From Spirometra erinaceieuropaei (Eukaryota > Platyhelminthes > Cestoda > Diphyllobothriidea > Diphyllobothriidae), in contig CACRXP010000028.1 in NCBI GenBank assembly GCA_902702965.1, positions 561,260 through 625,259 on the forward strand: a stretch of 64,000 bases of DNA, written 5' to 3'. The notes below the pieces were generated by a model. That model searched no databases. It was not told the DNA's origin and was given only the letters and a program-made list of their open reading frames with translations. The first letter of the stretch is position 1; the number at the start of each line of letters is the position of its first letter. This document shows positions 59,701-64,000 of the stretch, in pieces. Made by a program: the position numbers and the translations under genes.

Positions 59701-62700
59701 CGATAGATTCCCCGAACTTCACCGTCTGCCACACCCTCCCTCCCCGTTTACGCCAAATGGCAACCAGCGGAGCTGCATACACATATTCAGTCACTACATC
59801 GCCTAATCCTACTTTGTGCGACAGCGACCCATTTACTTGCACCATTTCACGCAGTTTAATGTGGTACTTTAATTAGAATCCGTTAATTTTGTATAAGGTT
59901 AGTACCACAAAGAACACAAGGGATACTGAACCACTGGTTTCCGGCTTGCTTTCCATTGTCAGAGTCCTTACCTTCTAACCCGGACTGGGGAAACTCGACG
60001 TCTGAAATTGGGTTCTTTTTTCCACTGAGTTCGACGCTCTGTCAACCAAGCTAAGTGCTTGCCCCCTGTCGGCGATGATTGTGAATATGCAAAGTCGTGT
60101 GGGAACGACATGCACCGATTTATCTGGATTTTGGAATGGAATAGAGGGACTTTCTTCTGTCTGGGAACTTTTCGACCTTGGGTCGCCCCCACTCGGACCT
60201 AATGTAGTCAGATCCGAGGCCAGTTGCCTTTTCCCCTTTGCCACTTACTTCCCCCGTTCACCCAAAAATTTTTCTTCAGTTTAAGGTCCTACGTGTGCCA
60301 CCTCTACATCGGCGGCAGACACCAAATAACGCATCTTATTCATAAGTACCTTACCTTGTCTTGGATGATATAATGAGTGCGATTGTGTCTTCCATCTCTG
60401 CGCCTTGTTGCTTCATCATTGTTTCGACATCCACGTCTCTCTGGCGAGCACTGCTGCTAACTCTATCTTTGCACTTCCAGTTAATCCCACGGAAGCTGAG
60501 AAGGTCCTCAAGGACCTAAAGGGTATGCCATGCTTCTTGTGTCCCTTCTGCCACAAGACCTACACGGAACTAAGGAGTCTGCGGAGACACTTAGCCGAAT
60601 CTCACCTGGAGGACACGGGCGAGACTGATGGTAATTGTTATCCTCTGTGTTGCTCAATCAAACCTTCATTTGATTTCCTTGTTTTCATGTTTTTTTTTTA
60701 TTAAATTTGATTCATTTTGCTGCTTCACCCAGTACGGAATGCGACTTTGACATTTGAACCCCTGTCCTACTAAGAGACAGACATTCTCAGGACTGAAGCA
60801 TCATAAACAGAAATTCAAGGAAAACAGGCTAACCGCCTAATGGTCCACCCGTTGCACCCTGCTGGACATGGGAGGCTAGCCTCAAGTTGGGACTGGTTAT
60901 CCGAGTCATAGGACCAGTATACTCGACCTGGGTGTGATTGTCCGCCTTTGGTCCTTGAGGGGGATTACCCAAAGAATGCGGACGTTCTGTTTGGCCTTAA
61001 AACTCCGGTCTAGAGACCGCGCAGGTGTTCGCATGCCAACAGCACCTTACTAGTCGACACAAGTTACCCAAGAGAACAAGGGCGCCTGAGATGACCATTT
61101 CAAATCCTTATGACTTGACAACCGAAGAGTCCAGATCTTACCGGCCAATAATGGCTTTTCCAGTCTACCTCGTTTTCGCATGTTCTCCTCTGGCTTGAAT
61201 TATGAAATGTCTTCCAATTGGCCCATATTCCGACGATCCGGTTACTGAGCCGCAACGACGACTGAATTGAAGTAGAGTACTTGTGGTGAGGGTAGTCACC
61301 AGTTAATATGTAACAGTAGTGGGCGCATTTGTCTCAATCTCACCTGGCTCGCTCTCCTATTCTGCGCAAGTTTCGAGCGATTTGTAGCAACCTGTCGAAG
61401 TTTCTGATTGCTCATAATGCTGCGTAAAGAATCTCCCCTCTCTTATTTCTCGGGAGGAAGTTATTGCTTGGGCATTGATTTTGTTTCGATGGCGTCTGCT
61501 GACGCCTCGGTTAGACCTCATGCGCGGATCATCCGCGGAACATGAGTGTGCGTCCCTGTGTACCTGGTCGCAGGTGTTGGTTAGAGGTGTGGCTGGTCGC
61601 CTGAATAGGGCAGAGAATAGCTGCACTTTAGGGCCCAATTATTCCTTGTAAGTTCTACATTGCTATTGTTTTGGCCTCTCGGAGGACTGATAAACGATCG
61701 CCTTCTCAATGCGCCTGCGATTCTATTTGTAGTTGGTCTGCTCTGGAACTAGACAGACAGGTCTCCCCGTCTCTAACCCAAAACTGATTGCCAGCTTGCT
61801 TGACAAGAGTCCTGACACAGATTATAAGTGAACCAACTATTGCTTCTGTAGCACCGTAATGCTACTCACTTTCCGATAGACAGTCCTCCTCGGTCGGCCT
61901 GATATCTAGCCTTGATGCCAAGACATCATAGACTTCGGGTTTATAACTGTGCCGAAGGAGTCCAGGAGTAGCTAACTTCTTGTCGGCACAACGCACCTCC
62001 GTTTGTGGAGTATTGCCCAGAAAGACAAGAAAGAGACTGGAATGACCATTGTCGACTTACAGTCCGTCAGCAGCCAACCAATCCCCTACGACGTGTCGGG
62101 CTTTGTACCCATTGGCAATTGGCCACTTGGTCACAGACTCCCGACCAATCGGCTGTCATCGAAATCGGTCAAGGGGACATCGGAGTTGCATCCACTGATT
62201 TGTCATAATAACTGGACGGAGACGGGCGTTCTGCTTAAAGCACCAACCTAGACCGTTCGCGTGGATTTTATGAATGGAACTTTTGACATTTGCCTCTTAG
62301 TTTCGCATTAATGTCCATGGAAGAGAGCTGCAATTGGAGTCCTGGTAAGCATGTCTTTATATGCGTGGCAAAAACGGCGACTGGCAAAGTTCGACATTCT
62401 CGGTGTCTACGATACTCTTTGCTTTAATTAAAATAAAGAGGCGACGATACCATAAAATAACCAATTTTAGTGGTTAATAGGTTCCAGTAACCTTTTTAAT
62501 GGTCGCAAATCCAGGCATTTTCAACCGACGGCTGTTATGATAACTCCTTCAAACGGACGTACTCGAGATTTGTAAGCCGTCTCCACTTCCCATCTTCGTT
62601 CTCTACTTTGCACCACGTACATAACAATCACCTCCCTCCTTCGCCAAATTGCGTCGCAGCCATAGTTTTCAGTGAGAACTTAGCGTGCGGGAGATAGTGC

Positions 62701-63603
62701 TTTGCGGACGTCCTGCCTCATCCTGAGCCCGTGAATCCGGGGACGGTTGGACACAGGAATATGGATTCCCCACGTACTACAGGTGACCTTATGCTAAATC
62801 CCAGGGGTGATAACTATCCCGTGTGCGACCTTTAATACTACCTTTAACCTGCCTAGCTATAACACCGATTCCAACCCCAACCTATTCTGGGATTTAGCGC
62901 AAGGTCTCCTTGTAATACGAGGAGGGTACTTGTTCTTGTGACGTACCTCCTGGACTTAAGATTTGTTTTCGAAGAGGATCGCTCGACAGGGTTTGGCCAC
63001 TGGAAAGTGGAGCTTTGGATTTCATCGACGGTAAAATTCAAGTTGCCTGTTAGCGTTTGACGTATGCTAAACAGGCTTCAGACAAGTGCTTTTGCTCGCC
63101 GTAATTAAGCTCGTAATTTTATCAAGGACTCAAATGCTTTTCTGACCTGAATACATGGGCGTTCGGCGGTTGATAATTAAGGTTTTCATTTAGATTTTGA
63201 CTCTCCATGATGCATAGCACTTTCTCTCACCATGCATTATTTTTTACGGTGGCGCCGGTTGGGGTCCTTTACGAATGACGCCTCTTCGGATATTAGTTTA
63301 CCCTAGAAGGTGGACTACCCATACTTGCATGAGCTATGCCGACCGCTGGTCTAGCCGTCACATAGGATGTGATTAACACCCTAAGATGGGAAACGTTCCA
63401 TCCAGACAGCTGATGTTGGCGTCTTTGTGCTTTTTTATTCGTTCCGTCCGTCTGCCTCTTGTGCTTTGCAGTGACTCCCGAACAGTTGGAAGATATGGAG
63501 AACATCGGAGATGGCCTAATTTTTGAATGCAAGCACTGTGGTAATGTTTACAGCAGTCGAGCGAATCTCCGGAAGCACGAGCTCCTAACCCATGCGGTCG
63601 AAG
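47673..63603 (+). CDS. C2H2 zinc-finger protein, multi-exon, incomplete at both ends
   Basis: Fifteen exons join in one frame to about 475 residues, and the gene runs off the right edge. Every exon begins after one base of a codon and ends one base into a codon (phase 1-1), so each is a removable module. Exons 1-4 and 6 give a polar, acidic N-terminal region (for example DEFFEADEEAE and SDSDSLSSISNGGG). Exon 5 has an AT-hook-like KIGRPKK and a half finger. Exons 7-15 each hold one finger of the C-x2-C-x12-H type; the eleventh exon ends its finger with Cys. The fingers lack the TGEKP linkers of typical polyzinc-finger proteins. A nuclear nucleic-acid-binding role is inferred from the fold. No specific orthologue was recognised. 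Confidence 0.85.
47833..47895 (+). CDS. Zinc-finger gene exon 2
   Basis: 63 nt after cctttcag, ending CCC-T|gtaagt. It codes for NDVPSKAKSPVEKALSPEMP, a Ser/Pro/Lys-rich disordered segment with SP sites. Phase 1-1, with short introns of 94 and 185 nt on either side. Confidence 0.65.
48081..48197 (+). CDS. Zinc-finger gene exon 3, acidic
   Basis: 117 nt after gcggtag, ending CCA-G|gtgggc. It encodes TTNEAKDGYEDEFFEADEEA and then ESLGEEEMDTTKDDP. It is strongly acidic with aromatic residues, the composition of many activation or interaction segments, though no specific domain is recognised. Confidence 0.65.
48318..48407 (+). CDS. Zinc-finger gene exon 4, Ser-rich
   Basis: 90 nt after cgcctcag, ending GGT-G|gtaagt. 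It encodes DWVAPAALMKGKTQTVESDS and then DSLSSISNGG. The SDSDS cluster looks like casein-kinase-2-type sites. Phase 1-1. Confidence 0.65.
48408..50974 (+). other. Intron of the zinc-finger gene
   Basis: A 2.6-kb intron with only chance frames; no exon or intact repeat recognised. Confidence 0.5.
50975..51055 (+). CDS. Zinc-finger gene exon 5, AT-hook-like plus half finger
   Basis: 81 nt after ctttcag, ending CAC-G|gtagaa. It encodes KIGRPKKFKCLSCPKSFFPS and then FPLKYHG. The basic GRPKK resembles an AT-hook core. The finger has both cysteines and the first histidine at C-x2-C-x12-H but ends before a second histidine, and the next supported exon does not supply one at the right spacing. Confidence 0.7.
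51399..51473 (+). CDS. Zinc-finger gene exon 6, linker
   Basis: 75 nt after ccttgcag, ending GAG-G|gtacat. It encodes GEVTNSVRGDNSKEPIEQPT and then PQHHE, a polar linker with no finger. A mariner-type repeat begins directly after it in the next intron. Confidence 0.6.
51484..52370. mobile_element. Degenerate mariner-type foldback copy in an intron
   Basis: The left part (about 51,490-51,945) matches the reverse complement of 58,590-58,985. Both share family landmarks with the 8.6-kb element (aaatatactttgtagaaaac, tctttt after tttgat, tttagtgctact). The right part (about 52,040-52,370) carries the same landmarks in opposite orientation (gttttctatgaaatgtatttgaat, tattacaactccaccca). This makes an older foldback. 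Confidence 0.65.
52620..52920 (+). pseudogene. RTE-type reverse-transcriptase fragment
   Basis: The frame reads GTFTDLVKAIGTVN, then TLARVFDDGFNTDAFAVRKW and LKQGCALAFCPL. This matches the RTE reverse-transcriptase order FVDLTKAFDTVN, then ARV-DNG-S-AFAV-NGVKQGC-LAP. Motif residues are altered and the flanks are lost. It sits in sense orientation in a zinc-finger-gene intron. Confidence 0.7.
53432..53518 (+). CDS. Zinc-finger gene exon 7, C2H2 finger
   Basis: 87 nt after cttcccag, ending AGA-G|gtaagt. It encodes DQKSYVCRQCPTTFPNRSGF and then RVHLKAVHRG, a complete C-x2-C-x12-H-x4-H finger. It is the first of five exons of exactly 87 nt. Confidence 0.9.
54335..54421 (+). CDS. Zinc-finger gene exon 8, C2H2 finger, GC donor
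   Basis: 87 nt after gacacaag, encoding NKRFQCPHCSKAFRISFRLS and then EHVKMMHEG. It is a complete C-x2-C-x12-H-x4-H finger. The 3' junction reads GAA-G|GCAAGT, a GC donor in the position where the neighbours have GT. If unspliced, the frame adds Gly-Lys and then meets a TAG. Confidence 0.88.
54503..54589 (+). CDS. Zinc-finger gene exon 9, C2H2 finger
   Basis: 87 nt after ctcaccag, ending ACA-A|gtaatc. It encodes GERKYCCRFCDGKFFVKSHL and then TRHVNIYHT. C-x2-C-x12-H-x4-H. The intron before it is only 81 nt and the one after it 85 nt. Confidence 0.9.
54675..54761 (+). CDS. Zinc-finger gene exon 10, C2H2 finger
   Basis: 87 nt after cattgtag, ending GCA-G|gtgata. It encodes GTAVRCPQCYKVFRSEEKMK and then EHVLKEHAG. 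C-x2-C-x12-H-x4-H. It is the last exon of a tight three-exon cluster; the next intron is 2.8 kb. Confidence 0.9.
55700..56357 (-). pseudogene. RTE retrotransposon 3' end with its own zinc finger
   Basis: Minus-strand frames read LHGYFDHMRIHGRGI, then a Ser/Thr/Pro-rich spacer, RTETGEPLLGVPTYAH and HCSRTFGHRAGLLGHMRLHK. Flatworm RTE elements end in this way, with CPHC-RTF--R-GL-GHMR-H fingers after the reverse transcriptase. The first cysteine of the last finger is lost and stops interrupt it. It is antisense to the host gene and must not be counted as one of its fingers. Confidence 0.7.
56680..57010 (+). repeat. Dispersed repeat 'A' copy
   Basis: Collinear blocks with 10,230-10,620: ctagaagtcgtggttta, gacggagagtcaggcctca, cgtggcctctataacat, ttaaccttgtcagccaca and cactataaactaatctacgc. 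It ends shortly before the SINE piece at 57.11 kb. Confidence 0.5.
57108..57185 (-). repeat. Truncated SINE, same family as 3.5 kb
   Basis: ttcatattgacccaactgtg followed by aaaaactcggcgcctcggtg and the B-box complement gggattcgaacccacg match the element at 3,495-3,560. The tRNA-like head is cut off after about 57,185. Confidence 0.6.
57331..57440 (-). repeat. tRNA-like SINE head, second type
   Basis: On the minus strand an A-box-like GCCCAGGTGGTTAAGACGCT precedes a B-box GGTTCGAATCCTACAGAGG at tRNA-like spacing. The anticodon stem does not pair well, so this is a decayed tRNA-derived SINE and not a functional tRNA. Confidence 0.5.
57575..57661 (+). CDS. Zinc-finger gene exon 11 (87 nt), C2H2 finger
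   Basis: After gtttcag, ending CCA-G|gttcgt. It encodes VSAFACRYCDSSFQTWEECI and then EHGKKVHPG. C-x2-C-x12-H-x4-H. It is the fifth exon of exactly 87 nt. The donor sequence ggttcgta is shared with the next exon. Confidence 0.9.
57803..57910 (+). CDS. Zinc-finger gene exon 12 (108 nt), C2HC finger
   Basis: After ctatttag, ending AGA-G|gttcgt. It encodes QPNASADYNDLQCRACGSAF and then DSLGDLRRHENTCTRG. The last ligand is Cys in place of His (C-x2-C-x12-H-x4-C), which still fits zinc binding. An N-terminal extension of about seven residues accounts for the longer exon. Confidence 0.88.
58585..59110 (+). mobile_element. Degenerate mariner-type repeat in an intron
   Basis: The repeat is inverted relative to 51,490-51,945: both encode, on opposite strands, a frame with HGKSVV.THA.LIVIF and ERC.FK..HPGVT. 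Near 58,985-59,050 the orientation switches to cgatctcctgaaatgctaac...ttttcgattgg, matching the terminal part of the 8.6-kb element. No intact ends or target duplication were found. Confidence 0.65.
59414..59521 (+). CDS. Zinc-finger gene exon 13 (108 nt), C2H2 finger
   Basis: After catctttag, ending GGA-A|gtgagt. It encodes SRAITGSVDRFCCKECGMLF and then VLASSLRTHLSSVHG. C-x2-C-x12-H-x4-H. It has the same length as the preceding exon. Confidence 0.9.
60481..60630 (+). CDS. Zinc-finger gene exon 14 (150 nt), C2H2 finger
   Basis: After cacttccag, ending GAT-G|gtaatt. It encodes NPTEAEKVLKDLKGMPCFLC and then PFCHKTYTELRSLRRHLAES, HLEDTGETD. The finger is LCPFC-x12-H-x4-H, flanked by a helical N-terminal extension and an acidic C-terminal tail. 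Confidence 0.9.
60631..63471 (+). other. Intron of the zinc-finger gene
   Basis: This 2.8-kb intron contains the third TIR element with a telomere-like core (62,749-62,943) and a tggcttttccagtct-type repeat block near 61,145. No further finger was recognised. Confidence 0.55.
62749..62943. mobile_element. TIR element with telomere-like core (copy 3)
   Basis: The ends (62,749-62,805 and 62,881-62,943) form an imperfect inverted repeat with the same blocks as the 11.5-kb element: gaatatgga, gta-tacaggtgacctt, tgctaaatcccagg. The short core, read on the minus strand, has ggttggggttggaatcggtg, a decayed GGTTAGGG-like tract. Confidence 0.55.
63472..63603 (+). CDS. Zinc-finger gene exon 15 (132 nt), C2H2 finger
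   Basis: After gctttgcag, ending GAA-G|gtgagt. It encodes TPEQLEDMENIGDGLIFECK and then HCGNVYSSRANLRKHELLTH. C-x2-C-x12-H-x4-H, preceded by an acidic extension. Its phase-1 end shows that coding continues beyond the window. Confidence 0.9.
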
Positions 63604-64000
63604 GTGAGTTATTTGCATTTCTTCTCCCACACTCGTAAACTAGACTTCAACAACTTCACATCAACGGGCTGACAAAAGGCCACCTTTTGAAGACGTAACA
63701 GTAACCTGATCCTGTATTCAGAGAATTGCCTAATTTTCCCAGTTGTCAGCCTTCAAAACTATATGCTACTTAAGAAGCAGCTTTTTGATGACTGGTTTTA
63801 ACACTCGTTTGGAATTATGTTCAGCTAAAAGTCTGTAGGCTATCCTATATTAATTAACTTGCGATTACTCTTCATAATAAGTAGTATTTTCGCGCCACTT
63901 GAGTAGTCTTTTCTGTTTGAAATTATGTCTAGAAATTCCGGCAAATACTTCTTGTGATTCGGTGCTGCACTACAGTGAAAAGACAAGAAAACCATGTCGA

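Noticed and set aside
1..64000. CRISPR arrays, bacterial operons, rRNA genes
   Set aside because: No regular spacer-repeat array, no gene clusters with short spacing and no rRNA-like sequence were seen; the window is eukaryotic.

Overview
This window looks like part of a flatworm nuclear genome, most likely a diphyllobothriidean tapeworm. That placement is inferred from the repeat content (RTE-, CR1- and Penelope-type retroelement remnants, tRNA-derived SINEs, TTAGGG-like DNA) and from small phase-conserved exons separated by long repeat-filled introns. There are no bacterial operons, rRNA genes or CRISPR arrays. Nearly every long open frame is a chance frame or a piece of a dead transposon. 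The real genes were found by joining short exons at GT-AG (once GC-AG) splice sites and checking the reading phase at each join.

Three host genes are supported. (1) 468-12,770, minus strand: a cytochrome b561 (ascorbate-dependent transmembrane electron carrier). Four exons keep phase across all three joins and end at a stop codon; the first coding exon is not identified. A canonical haem-ligand histidine appears to be replaced by asparagine. (2) 19,519-29,783, minus strand: glycylpeptide N-tetradecanoyltransferase (N-myristoyltransferase). Four exons are recognised. The central catalytic part is missing and probably lies in the N-gap at 21,854-22,177. The extreme N-terminus and the last few residues are also not located. 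(3) 47,673 to beyond 63,603, plus strand: a C2H2 zinc-finger protein. Fifteen exons are supported, all of phase 1-1. The first four encode an acidic, low-complexity N-terminus, and most of the others carry one finger each. Five finger exons are exactly 87 nt and two are exactly 108 nt. The gene continues past the right edge.

Layout: 0-13 kb holds the cytochrome b561 gene, with a near-perfect 1.3-kb mariner-type foldback element in one intron. 13-19 kb is intergenic with a Penelope-like relic. 19.5-30 kb holds the N-myristoyltransferase gene, with an RTE relic and a solo mariner MITE in its introns. 30-47 kb has no convincing host exon; it holds a CR1-like relic, a palindrome and short repeats. 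47.4-64 kb holds the zinc-finger gene, whose introns contain further mariner copies, two RTE fragments and SINEs.

The most unusual items are a family of terminal-inverted-repeat elements whose cores are degenerate TTAGGG arrays, the recent-looking mariner foldback, the altered histidine set of the cytochrome b561, and the modular zinc-finger gene with a GC-AG intron and oppositely oriented repeats in introns that flank six finger exons.
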